Below, piece after piece: positions 52,342-60,598 of a stretch of DNA of 64,000 nucleotides (positions are counted from its first letter, which is position 1; each line of letters begins with the position of its first letter). The translations under genes were made by a program, and so were the position numbers. The notes beneath the pieces were generated by a model that searched no databases, was not told where the DNA came from, and was given only the letters and a program-made list of their open reading frames with translations. This DNA comes from Bradyrhizobium canariense (GTDB taxonomy: Bacteria; Pseudomonadota; Alphaproteobacteria; Rhizobiales; Xanthobacteraceae): contig NZ_VSST01000044.1 in assembly GCF_019402665.1 (NCBI RefSeq), forward strand, positions 62,001 to 126,000, read 5' to 3'.

Positions 52342-53766
52342 GTGGGTACGACCATCACCAATAATCCGCCGCGGCCGGCGCCGAAAGCCCTCGCGAGCGC
52401 GCTGGAGCAGCTTGCCGGACGGTTCGGCAACCGCCTCATCACCTCGCAGGCCGTCCGCGAGCAGCACGGCCACACCACCACCTGGCTCGTGAACCAGCCG
52501 CCGGACGGCGTGGTGATGGCGCAGGAGACCGCCGACATCCAGGACGTGGTGCGGATCTGCGCGACAAACGGCGTGCCCGTCATCGCCTTCGGCACCGGCA
52601 CCTCGCTCGAGGGCCAGGTCAACGCACCCGCCGGCGGAATCTGCATCGACCTGCGCGACATGAACAAGGTGCTCGCGGTGCATGCCGAGGACCTCGACTG
52701 CGTGATCCAGCCCGGCGTCACCCGCAAGGCGCTCAACGAGCATCTGCGCGACCAGGGCCTGTTCTTCCCGATCGACCCCGGCGCGGACGCTTCCCTCGGC
52801 GGCATGGCCTCGACGCGGGCCTCCGGCACCAACGCGGTGCGCTACGGCACAATGCGCGACAGTGTGCTGGCGCTGAAGGTGGTCCGCGGCGACGGCGAGA
52901 TCATCACGACCGGCACGCGCGCGAAGAAATCATCCGCCGGCTACGACCTGACGCATCTGTTCGTCGGCGCCGAGGGCACGCTCGGCATCATCTCCGAACT
53001 GACCATCCGCCTGCGCGGCATCCCCGATACGATCGCGGCCGGCGCGGTGTCGTTCGAGACCGTGCACGGGGCGTGTCAGGCCGTGATCCTGGCGATCCAG
53101 ACCGGCATTCCCGTGGCGCGCATCGAGCTGCTCAACGCCGCGCAGGTGCGGGCCTGCAACGCCTATTCGAAGTTGACCCTGCCGGAAACGCCGCTGCTGC
53201 TGATGGAATTCCACGGCACCGAGATCGAGGTCGGCGAGCAATCGAAGGCCTTCGGCGAGATCGCAAAGGACTGCGGCGGCGGCGATTTCTCCTGGACTAC
53301 CAAGCCGGAGGATCGCACAAAACTGTGGCAGGCGCGGCACGACGCCTATTGGTCGGTGAAGGCGCTGCGGCCGGGCGATAGCATCGGCGTGGTTGCGACC
53401 GACGTCTGCGTGCCGATCTCGCGGCTTGCCGAATGCGTCGGCGAGACCGAGGAAGATCTCAAGCGTCTCAACCTGTTGTCGCCGATCGTCGGCCATGTCG
53501 GCGACGGCAATTTTCACTGCTCGCTGGTCTGCGATACCAACGATGCCGACGAGATGGCGCGCGGCGAGGAGTTCATGCATCGGCTGGTCGAGCGCGCGCA
53601 GGCGATGGACGGCACCTGCACCGGCGAGCACGGCATCGGCCAGGGCAAGCAGAAATATCTCAAGGCGGAGCTCGGCCCCGAGGCGATCGACGCGATGCGG
53701 GCGCTGAAAAAGGCGCTCGATCCGCAAAACATCTTCAACCCCGGCAAGATTGTTCCGGAGGCGTAG
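52342..53766 (+). CDS. FAD-linked oxidase / D-lactate dehydrogenase-like
   Basis: A 474-residue flavoprotein of the D-lactate dehydrogenase (cytochrome)/GlcD type, oxidising a 2-hydroxy acid. The FAD-binding domain holds VIAFGTGTSLEGQVNAP and GGMASTRASGTNAVRYGTMR, and the C-terminal FAD-oxidase domain holds GHVGDGNFHCSL and the conserved GEHGIGQGKQKYL. GTG 52342 is the start because GGGAGGA ends 6 bases upstream; an ATG at 52297 is in frame but lacks a site. The substrate cannot be fixed from sequence. Confidence 0.92.
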   Translation: MGTTITNNPPRPAPKALASALEQLAGRFGNRLITSQAVREQHGHTTTWLVNQPPDGVVMAQETADIQDVVRICATNGVPVIAFGTGTSLEGQVNAPAGGICIDLRDMNKVLAVHAEDLDCVIQPGVTRKALNEHLRDQGLFFPIDPGADASLGGMASTRASGTNAVRYGTMRDSVLALKVVRGDGEIITTGTRAKKSSAGYDLTHLFVGAEGTLGIISELTIRLRGIPDTIAAGAVSFETVHGACQAVILAIQTGIPVARIELLNAAQVRACNAYSKLTLPETPLLLMEFHGTEIEVGEQSKAFGEIAKDCGGGDFSWTTKPEDRTKLWQARHDAYWSVKALRPGDSIGVVATDVCVPISRLAECVGETEEDLKRLNLLSPIVGHVGDGNFHCSLVCDTNDADEMARGEEFMHRLVERAQAMDGTCTGEHGIGQGKQKYLKAELGPEAIDAMRALKKALDPQNIFNPGKIVPEA

Positions 53767-53866
53767 AGTCTGCGCAGCTAACGACCGGGAACTTTCGGCA
53801 GTCCTGCCGGTTCCAATTCCCGCCAGTTCCGACGCCTTATGGCCGGGTTCTGCGCGGGAGGGTACA

Positions 53867-55150
53867 ATGGTGCGACCGGTCATTCGAATTGCCGCGGTGG
53901 CATTTGCGTGCATGCTGGCGGGAGCGGTACTGGCGAAAGGCGGCCATGGCGGTGGGCACGGGGGTGGCCATCATGGCGGCGGTCATTTCGGCGGTCACGG
54001 TTTCGGGCACGCGCATGGCGGCGGCGGGCATCATGGCGGGACGCGGTTCGCAGCCGGAGCCCGACATGGTTCCTCGAAATTCGGTCAGATCCGCAATGCG
54101 GGTATCCGTCCCGCGCATTTTCGCAATGCCCTGAACGCGCACTCCAGCGCGTTTCGCAATGGCCGGCTGATCAGCAATCCGGCGGCGCGGGCCCAGATCG
54201 CAGCTGCGGCCGCCCTTGCCGGCTGGCACGGCGCAAGCAGCGGTTGGTGGCAACATGCCGGGGGCGGCTATGGCTGGGTCGGGCCGCTGTTCTGGCCGTT
54301 CGCCTACAACGACCTCTACGACTACGCGATCTGGGGCGACGGTCTCGGCTTCTGGGGCTACGGCTATCCCGACATCTATGCCGGCATGTTCGGCCCCTAT
54401 GGCTATGATCCCCTCTCGGCCTATCTGCCGCAACGATCGCAGGGACGACGGCAAGCGCGAGGCGTTGCGCTCGATCAGCTTTGCGGCAGCGACCGTCGCG
54501 AAATCGTCGGTCTGCCGATCGACCAGATCGTCGCGGCGGTGCAGCCGACCGAGGCGCAAGGCGCAAGCCTCGACGAACTCGGCAATGTCTCGATCCAGGC
54601 AGCAGAGCTCATCCGCGCGGCCTGTCCAACGCAAGTCGCGGCGACGGCGCCCGGTCGGTTGGCGGCGATGCAGCAGCGCATCGAGGCGATGGAGAAGGCC
54701 GTCGAGCTGGTGCAACCGGCGCTCGACAAATTCTATGGGGCCCTCACCGACGAGCAGAAGGCCCGTTTCAATGCGTTGGCCGAGGATCAGCGCCGGACAG
54801 CGGCTTCCCGCGACGCCAGCGCATCGCTGGTTCAGAATTGCGGTGCGCCTGTTGGGCTCGATTGGCCAGCCGGCGAGATCGGCGCGCGGCTCCATCCCAG
54901 TGAGACTCAGCGTGCTGCTCTGCAAGTGCTTCAGGATACCAGCGCCAGGGTCAAAGATTCGCTCAAGGACGCGTGCCAGCCCAGCGACGTGATGACACCA
55001 CCGGCGCGCATGGCCGCGGTTCACAAGCGGCTCGAAATGATGCTGGACGGCGTGAAATCAGTGCGGGCCGCGCTCGAGGATTTCTATGGCACGTTGAGCG
55101 ACGAGCAGAAGGCGCAGTTCGAGGCGATCGGGCCGCGTCGGACGTCCTGA
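53867..55150 (+). CDS. Exported His/Gly-rich protein with two Spy/LTxxQ-like repeats
   Basis: A 427-residue protein with a signal peptide (VIRIAAVAFACMLAGAVLA). A His/Gly stretch of about 45 residues follows (GGHGGGHGGGHHGGGHFGG) and could bind metal. A Trp/Tyr/Gly-rich region comes next, then two related helical modules, each ending with FYGALTDEQKARF or FYGTLSDEQKAQF, the LTxxQ motif of Spy/CpxP periplasmic chaperones. The two modules point to internal duplication. The role is likely periplasmic stress or metal response. Confidence 0.85.
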   Translation: MVRPVIRIAAVAFACMLAGAVLAKGGHGGGHGGGHHGGGHFGGHGFGHAHGGGGHHGGTRFAAGARHGSSKFGQIRNAGIRPAHFRNALNAHSSAFRNGRLISNPAARAQIAAAAALAGWHGASSGWWQHAGGGYGWVGPLFWPFAYNDLYDYAIWGDGLGFWGYGYPDIYAGMFGPYGYDPLSAYLPQRSQGRRQARGVALDQLCGSDRREIVGLPIDQIVAAVQPTEAQGASLDELGNVSIQAAELIRAACPTQVAATAPGRLAAMQQRIEAMEKAVELVQPALDKFYGALTDEQKARFNALAEDQRRTAASRDASASLVQNCGAPVGLDWPAGEIGARLHPSETQRAALQVLQDTSARVKDSLKDACQPSDVMTPPARMAAVHKRLEMMLDGVKSVRAALEDFYGTLSDEQKAQFEAIGPRRTS

Positions 55151-55268
55151 GCGCGTCGCAAAAAGCCGTGGCGGAAAACCGCCTCGCCGATCGCACTGCG
55201 GTTCTCTATGCTGGGTGGCGCTGAAGCAGAAACAATGCGGTGGCCGGAAGACCACGGGTGGCGGGGTG

Positions 55269-55631
55269 ATGGAGTGGTTCGCAAGGAAGAAGGCGGGCGA
55301 CGTCTGGGATGAGACGGTCGAAGGACCGCTCGGCGACATCGACGCCGCCGAGCGCATCCGTGCGATCTGTGACGCGGCTGCGGCCAGCGCGGCAGGCAGC
55401 GCGCGCAACGACAAGCGCGACAGCGCGCGCTACGAGCGCGCGGCGAAAGTCGCGATGGAAATCGCGATGAAGATCTCAGATGGACTGATGCGCGACGACG
55501 CAGTGCACCGCATCGTCGATCTCTGCATGAAGGCAAACGACCTCAAGACGGCGCAGATCCTGTTTCGCGCGATCCATGCCAGCTGGATCCGCGAAACGGT
55601 CCAGCGGGATCATCCGACATTGGCGCAGTGA
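55269..55631 (+). CDS. Small hypothetical protein (120 aa)
   Basis: A 120-residue product beginning MEWFARKKAGDVWDET and rich in Ala, Arg and Asp. It has helical repeats around AAERIRAICDAAAASAAGS and AVHRIVDLCMKANDLKTAQ, which are TPR-like in look but not clearly assignable. ATG 55269 or 55215. It lies between the Spy-like gene and a palindromic repeat. Function is unknown. Confidence 0.55.
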   Translation: MEWFARKKAGDVWDETVEGPLGDIDAAERIRAICDAAAASAAGSARNDKRDSARYERAAKVAMEIAMKISDGLMRDDAVHRIVDLCMKANDLKTAQILFRAIHASWIRETVQRDHPTLAQ

Positions 55632-55662
55632 GCGGTGCTCGCGCGATCGTCGTTGCACCAAG

Positions 55663-55774
55663 ACCCTCATGGTGAGGAGCGCGTCTTCGCGCGTCTCGAA
55701 CCATGAAGGCCCGGATCTCGCCCGTGGCCATCCTTCGAGACGCCCGCTTTTCGCGGGCTCCTCAGGATGAGGAT
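55663..55774. repeat. Palindromic repeat, CCTCATGGTGAGGAGC family (second copy)
   Basis: It starts ACCCTCATGGTGAGGAGC and ends GGCTCCTCAGGATGAGGAT, with the same internal TCTCGAACCATGAAGGCCCG as 51633-51736. It lies between two convergent genes, just before the 3' end of the SulP gene. Confidence 0.85.
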
Positions 55775-55792
55775 CGGAGTGCGTAGCAGGAC

Positions 55793-57460
55793 TTATTTCG
55801 CCAACTTCCGCACGGCCTCGTCCACACTGTGGAAGACGTTCTCCCGGGGCAGCGCCTCGAACAGCCTGAACCGCTCGAACGCGGCCTGCGCGCGTACCGA
55901 TTCCAGCCGGGCCAGCGCGACCGTGACACCCTGTTCGCTGCAGGCCCTGAAAACGTCGAGCAGGATCTGCGCGGCGGTGAAGTCGATCTCGACCATGCCG
56001 CTCGCCTCCAGCACCAGCAGTTGCGGCGGCGTCGCGCCGAGCACCCTGGACACGTCGCTGCGAAAGCCGGGCGCATTGAGGAACGACAGCGGCGCCTGCA
56101 ACCCGATCACGGCGACGCCGTCGATGCGCTCGCCGGTGATGTGCGGGTGCGCCGGCCACCAGATCGTGGTGCCCGGCACGCGCTCGAACTCGACCAGCCG
56201 CGCGCGCGTCGTGCTCCAGATGCCGTGCAGCAGCGACAGCACGATGCCGAGGAACGCACCCTGCTGGATCGGCAGCACGATGATCAGCGCGGCGGTGGCG
56301 GCGATCAGAAGGAATTCGCTCGGGGATTGGTGATAGATCGTGACGATCTGCTTCACGCGGATGATGCGCAGCGCGACGAACAGCAGGATGCCGCCGAGGG
56401 CTGCGTCCGGAACGTGCTGCAGCAATCCCGTTCCAAACGCGAGCAGCGCCAGCACGATCGCAGCGGCGGCGAGACCCGCGAGCTGCGATTGTCCGCCGGT
56501 CTCGGCGACAATGCCCGTCCGCGGCGGGCTGGCATTGACCGGAAACGCGCCGAACAGGCCCGACAGCACGCTGCCGGCGCCCGCGCCGAGAAAATCGCGA
56601 TCGACATCGGCCGGCTTGTCGGGATCGGACGGGAACGAGCGCGTCGTCGCCGCAGTCTGCACCATCACCACGACCGTGATGACAAAGGCGAGCGGCACGA
56701 GGCGGACCCATTGCTCCGCTGCAAGCTCGGGGAAGGTCGGCCGCGGCAGCGTCCCCGGCACGAGGCCTACGACATTGACGCCCTTGCTCTCGAGGCCGAG
56801 TGCGATCGTGGCCAGCGTCGCGGCGACGAGCCCGATCAGCGCGCCCGGAATTTTTGCGCTGACCTTCTCGGAGACGAAGACCACGGCCAGCACACCGAAG
56901 CCGATGCACAGCGTGAAGGGATTGGTGCGGCCGAGCTCGCTTGCGAGCACACCGATGCGATCGAGCGTCGGCCCGCCCGGCGAGTCCAGACCCAGCACGC
57001 CCGGCAATTGCGAGACGATGATGTGGACGGAGATGCCGGCGAGGAAGCCGACCATGACGGGCACGGACAAGAGATTGGCGATGCCGCCGAGGCGGAAAGC
57101 GCCGCCGGCCAGCATCATCGCGCCGACCATCAGTGCCAGCGCGATCGCGAGCCCCTGATACTCAGGCGAGCCGGTGGCGGCCAGCGCCGCCAGTCCGCCG
57201 GCGAAGATCGGCGTGATCGTGGAATCGGCGCCGCAGGACAGGAATCGGTTGCCGCCGAGCATCGCAAAGCCGAGCGAGCCCGCCATAAAGGCGAAGAAGC
57301 CGATCTGCGGCGCGAAGCCGCCGAGCCGCGCCGTGGCCATCTGCTCGGGAATCGCGATCGCCGCGAGCGTCAGCCCCGCCATCAGGTCGCCCGGGAGGGA
57401 ATAGGACGCGAGTGAGCGAAACAGCGGCCAAGCTGGCTTGGCGTGAGCGTCGTGCGGCAT
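55793..57460 (-). CDS. SulP-family anion transporter with C-terminal STAS domain
   Basis: A 555-residue inner-membrane transporter with about 11-12 helices, starting with the family motif LPGDLMAGLTLAAIAIPEQMA, and a cytoplasmic STAS domain in the last 120 residues (LSFLNAPGFRSDVSRVLG, then LVLEASGMVEIDFTA). SulP proteins carry sulfate, bicarbonate or dicarboxylates. No carbonic anhydrase is adjacent, so the substrate is open. Confidence 0.93.
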   Translation of the reverse strand: MPHDAHAKPAWPLFRSLASYSLPGDLMAGLTLAAIAIPEQMATARLGGFAPQIGFFAFMAGSLGFAMLGGNRFLSCGADSTITPIFAGGLAALAATGSPEYQGLAIALALMVGAMMLAGGAFRLGGIANLLSVPVMVGFLAGISVHIIVSQLPGVLGLDSPGGPTLDRIGVLASELGRTNPFTLCIGFGVLAVVFVSEKVSAKIPGALIGLVAATLATIALGLESKGVNVVGLVPGTLPRPTFPELAAEQWVRLVPLAFVITVVVMVQTAATTRSFPSDPDKPADVDRDFLGAGAGSVLSGLFGAFPVNASPPRTGIVAETGGQSQLAGLAAAAIVLALLAFGTGLLQHVPDAALGGILLFVALRIIRVKQIVTIYHQSPSEFLLIAATAALIIVLPIQQGAFLGIVLSLLHGIWSTTRARLVEFERVPGTTIWWPAHPHITGERIDGVAVIGLQAPLSFLNAPGFRSDVSRVLGATPPQLLVLEASGMVEIDFTAAQILLDVFRACSEQGVTVALARLESVRAQAAFERFRLFEALPRENVFHSVDEAVRKLAK

Positions 57461-57551
57461 CGATGTGGAGTCCCCGGAAAGCCCTGGCGTTAGTCGGTTA
57501 GACTACAGCATTTCCGTATCGGGAAGCAGAAGACGCAGTTTATCTCCATCC

Positions 57552-57609
57552 GTCGTCATTGCGAGCCACCGGGTCCGCGCGAAGCGCGGCCCCGGTGGCT
57601 CGCAATGAC
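57552..57609. repeat. Palindromic repeat, GTCATTGCGAGC family (short copy)
   Basis: GTCATTGCGAGCCACCGGG is inverted as CCCGGTGGCTCGCAATGAC, with an inner CGCGAAGCGCG loop. It lies in the gap between the SulP start and the 3' end of the caspase-like gene. It shares its ends with 13389-13467. Confidence 0.85.
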
Positions 57610-57646
57610 GGAGGACAGATCTGTCCTCCGTATCTCGCGAGTGGGC

Positions 57647-59134
57647 TCAGTACCGGCCGCGGTCGTTGTGATAATCGCCGCCGCGTCCGCCGCCCATACC
57701 CATGCCGATCCCGACACCGATGCCAATGCCTTGCATGATGGCGCCGGGCGGCGGGCCGCGATCCGGCGGCGGCGCGCGCTCGTAGATCACTTCATCAGGC
57801 GGCGGCCGGCGCTGCCTGGGCGGCGTGTCGACCACCTTGCGCTTCGGCGGCGTGTCGTCGACGCGCTTCTTGATCACAGGCGCGATCGTCGGGTTGACCG
57901 GCGTTGCCGGTGTCGAAGGCGTCGAGCACGGGCAGGTTGGCGCCATCGCGACGGCGACCGGGGCAGGAGCGGCCGCGACCACAGCAGGCAAGACGTAGTT
58001 GCGGTTCTGCACGCGAAGCAGCAGCCTGCGTGCGGTCGCAGCGAGGTCGCTGTTGTCCCAGTTCGCCAGATAAGCCTCGAACGAGGCGCGGGTGTTGATC
58101 GCGGTGGCGCGCTCCCACGCCAGCATCTGGCGCCGGCGCTCCACAATCGTGCGCAGCCGCGGCGTACGGGTGTCCTGAGCATACAACTCGATATAGGCCT
58201 GATACGCCGGCACGGTGTCGTCGGTGATCACCATCTCATAGGCGACCATGGCCGGCTTGCCCTGCAAATCCTTGCGCCAATCCTCTAGGCTGCGCGTGCC
58301 GCTGGCAAGTGCCATGGAGGATGCGCCAGGAAGCGCAGTTTGACTGCCGCTGCTGTCGCCGCCGAAGAACTTGAAGTCGGTCGTCAGCGACGAGCTTTCC
58401 CAGGGGATCTGGCGTCCGTCGGTCGATTGCGCCACGGCGACGCGAATGCGCTTGAACACTTCCTCGATCGGCAGATTGGGCTGCTTGGCGACGGTCAGCG
58501 CCGCGGTGGTGTAGGGGCTGTCGATGCCGCTGCCGTCCTCGGCTTCGGAGCCGGGCGAAGTCGAATAGGAAATGAAGGAGCCCGGCGCGCCGGCCTTGGT
58601 GTCGACGATTGCGAGCCCGTGTCCGGCGCCGCTGAGCGCCGGGAACGGATTGTTGCGGCAGGCATCGAGCATGAAGATGCGGGCTCGTGTCGGCAGCGCG
58701 CCGAGCGTGTTGAGCAAATCGTTGAGCCGCACACCCTGCAGCGGGATGTCGGCTTCGCGCTTGGGATCGAGATCGACGGGAACGAGATAGTTCTCGCCGT
58801 CGATCTGGAGGCCGTGGCCGGCATAGAACACCAGCGCGACGGTGTCGGCGCCGCTGGCGCTGACCTTGCCGGCGAAATCCGAGATCGCCTCACGCATGTC
58901 GTTCTGCGCCAGATTGGATGCCGTCGTGACGGTGAAGCCGGCGTTGCCGAGCAGCTCCGTCATGCCCTTGGCATCGTTGGCTGCGTTGGGCAGTTCCGGG
59001 ACGGTGCGATAGGCCGATTGACCGATCACGAGCGCGAGCCGCGCTTCGGCCGCCGCCTCCGTGGGCGTCGTCAATTGCGTGAGCGCGAGAAGACCGGATG
59101 CAAGAAACAAATTGCGAAGAACTGGACGGCGCAT
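57647..59134 (-). CDS. Exported caspase-like (peptidase C14) protein
   Basis: A 495-residue protein with a signal peptide (LFLASGLLALTQLTTPTEAAAE) and a caspase-type domain over about 30-240. The catalytic dyad is H107 in FYAGHGLQ and C159 in LDACRNNPF. A middle segment has helical repeats, then a Pro/Lys-rich linker (PPKRKVVDTPPRQRRPPP) and a Gly/Met-rich tail (GIGIGVGIGMGMGGGRGG). GGAGG at 59142-59146 lies 7 bases before ATG 59134, which fixes the start. It may act in the periplasm or at the envelope; substrates are unknown. Confidence 0.9.
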   Translation of the reverse strand: MRRPVLRNLFLASGLLALTQLTTPTEAAAEARLALVIGQSAYRTVPELPNAANDAKGMTELLGNAGFTVTTASNLAQNDMREAISDFAGKVSASGADTVALVFYAGHGLQIDGENYLVPVDLDPKREADIPLQGVRLNDLLNTLGALPTRARIFMLDACRNNPFPALSGAGHGLAIVDTKAGAPGSFISYSTSPGSEAEDGSGIDSPYTTAALTVAKQPNLPIEEVFKRIRVAVAQSTDGRQIPWESSSLTTDFKFFGGDSSGSQTALPGASSMALASGTRSLEDWRKDLQGKPAMVAYEMVITDDTVPAYQAYIELYAQDTRTPRLRTIVERRRQMLAWERATAINTRASFEAYLANWDNSDLAATARRLLLRVQNRNYVLPAVVAAAPAPVAVAMAPTCPCSTPSTPATPVNPTIAPVIKKRVDDTPPKRKVVDTPPRQRRPPPDEVIYERAPPPDRGPPPGAIMQGIGIGVGIGMGMGGGRGGDYHNDRGRY

Positions 59135-59559
59135 GGTGTCACCTCCATCGGCAATGCGCACGATGATGTCACCTTTTCTAGGTGGCCGCCATGCGTCTGT
59201 CTGTGCACTGGATCACGTTGAGCTGCGGCAAAATGGGGCAGAAGGTCTGCCAGAGCTGGTGCAGCATCGTTCTGGCACCATCCATGTGAATTGCGCATTG
59301 ATCCATGCGCCAATTGGATTGATCCCAACGCTGCGCGAAAGCATCTTCTCGCGCATCGGCCCCCATGCCGATCTGATCGAAAATCCTGCAAAATATGACT
59401 GTTTCGGCGCGCGATGATGCCGTCGATCTTCGCGATCCGCCGCTTTGCAGCGGTCGGCCGCAAGTCTTGCCTGCACCGCCGCTTTGGCCATACAGTCCGC
59501 GCAACGGGCTGCGGCAACGACCGTGGCGCGAAAAATAATAATTGGGGAGAGACCGCACC
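59135..59559. other. Long intergenic region upstream of the TRAP operon
   Basis: About 425 bases separate the divergent caspase-like and TRAP genes. The end nearest the TRAP gene is AT-richer (GCGAAAAATAATAATTGGGG) and likely holds its promoter and ribosome site. The rest gives no recognisable gene, repeat or RNA; short frames there show no family motif. A decayed gene cannot be excluded. Confidence 0.4.
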
Positions 59560-60591
59560 ATGTCCATCGTGCCCGTGAACCGTCGCGCGTTCATCAAGTC
59601 GTCGACGGGACTTGCCGCCGGCCTCGTGTTCTCCCCCGCACTCATCGGCCGCGCCGAAGCCGCGACGCTGAAGCTGAAATGCTCCTCCTCGCTGCCGAAC
59701 GATCCCAAATTCGCCAACGGCCGTGTCTATTACGACAATCTCGTGAAGAACCTGAAGGCGAACGGCCTCGGTGAGCAGATCGACGTCGCGTTCTTTCCCG
59801 ACAACCAATTGGGTCAGGAAATCGACGTTATCAACTCGGTGAAGCTCGGCGTCATCGACCTCATGGTGTCGGGCTCTTCGATCTCGGCCAATCTGGTGCC
59901 GCTGGTCGGCACCTACGACCTCGGTTTTCTGTTCTCGAGCTTTCCGCAGCAGACCAAGGCGTTCGACGCCGGCGCGGCCAAGCCGATCGAGGACGCGCTG
60001 CTCAAGGGCAGCAACATCCGCATCATCGCCTGGGCCTATAATTTCGGCTCGCGCAGCGTACTTGCGAGGAAGCCGGTGAAGACGCCGGAAGATCTCGCCG
60101 GTCTCAAGATCCGCACCCTGCCAAATCCCGTCATCACGGAATGCCTGCGCCTGATGGGGGCCGCCGCGACGCCGCTGGCGTTCGGCGAAATCTACACGGC
60201 ATTGCAGGCCGGCGTGCTGGACGGGCTGGAGCACGATCCGCCGACCATCCTGGCCAGCAAGTTCTTCGAAACGGCGAAATTCTATTCACTGACGCAGCAC
60301 AATTTCTCGCCGCTCGCGATCTATTTCAGCGACACGACCTACAATCGCATGGATCCGAAGCTGCGCGACGGTTTCCTCGATGCCGCGAAGAAGGCCGCGG
60401 CGGACACGCGGACCCATGGGCTCGCGGTCGAGAAGGAGGCGCTGTCGGCCTTGACCGAAAAGGGCGTGACGGTGGCCGAATGCGACCGCGAGGCGTTCAA
60501 GAAGCGCGTCGCGCCGCAAATCGAGAACTTCATCAAGGCGCGGCCGGAATCCAAGGCCGTCATCGACATCATTCGCGCCACGCAGGCCTGA
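59560..60591 (+). CDS. TRAP transporter substrate-binding protein (DctP-type)
   Basis: The 343-residue periplasmic receptor of the TRAP system. A twin-arginine-like leader VNRRAFIKSSTGLAAG ends in an ALIGRAEA cleavage region. The DctP fold is seen in VDLMVSG-like strands, the conserved GLKIRTLPNPV, and GEIYTALQAGVLDGLEHDP, in which Arg115-type residues contact the carboxylate ligand. GGGGAGAG upstream of ATG 59560 supports the start. The downstream 2-hydroxyacid dehydrogenase suggests a hydroxy- or keto-acid substrate. Confidence 0.93.
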   Translation: MSIVPVNRRAFIKSSTGLAAGLVFSPALIGRAEAATLKLKCSSSLPNDPKFANGRVYYDNLVKNLKANGLGEQIDVAFFPDNQLGQEIDVINSVKLGVIDLMVSGSSISANLVPLVGTYDLGFLFSSFPQQTKAFDAGAAKPIEDALLKGSNIRIIAWAYNFGSRSVLARKPVKTPEDLAGLKIRTLPNPVITECLRLMGAAATPLAFGEIYTALQAGVLDGLEHDPPTILASKFFETAKFYSLTQHNFSPLAIYFSDTTYNRMDPKLRDGFLDAAKKAAADTRTHGLAVEKEALSALTEKGVTVAECDREAFKKRVAPQIENFIKARPESKAVIDIIRATQA

Positions 60592-60598
60592 CGTGGCA

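Noticed and set aside
56340..57158. A plus-strand open frame inside the SulP gene
   Set aside because: It runs opposite a clear 12-helix transporter and has no family motif.
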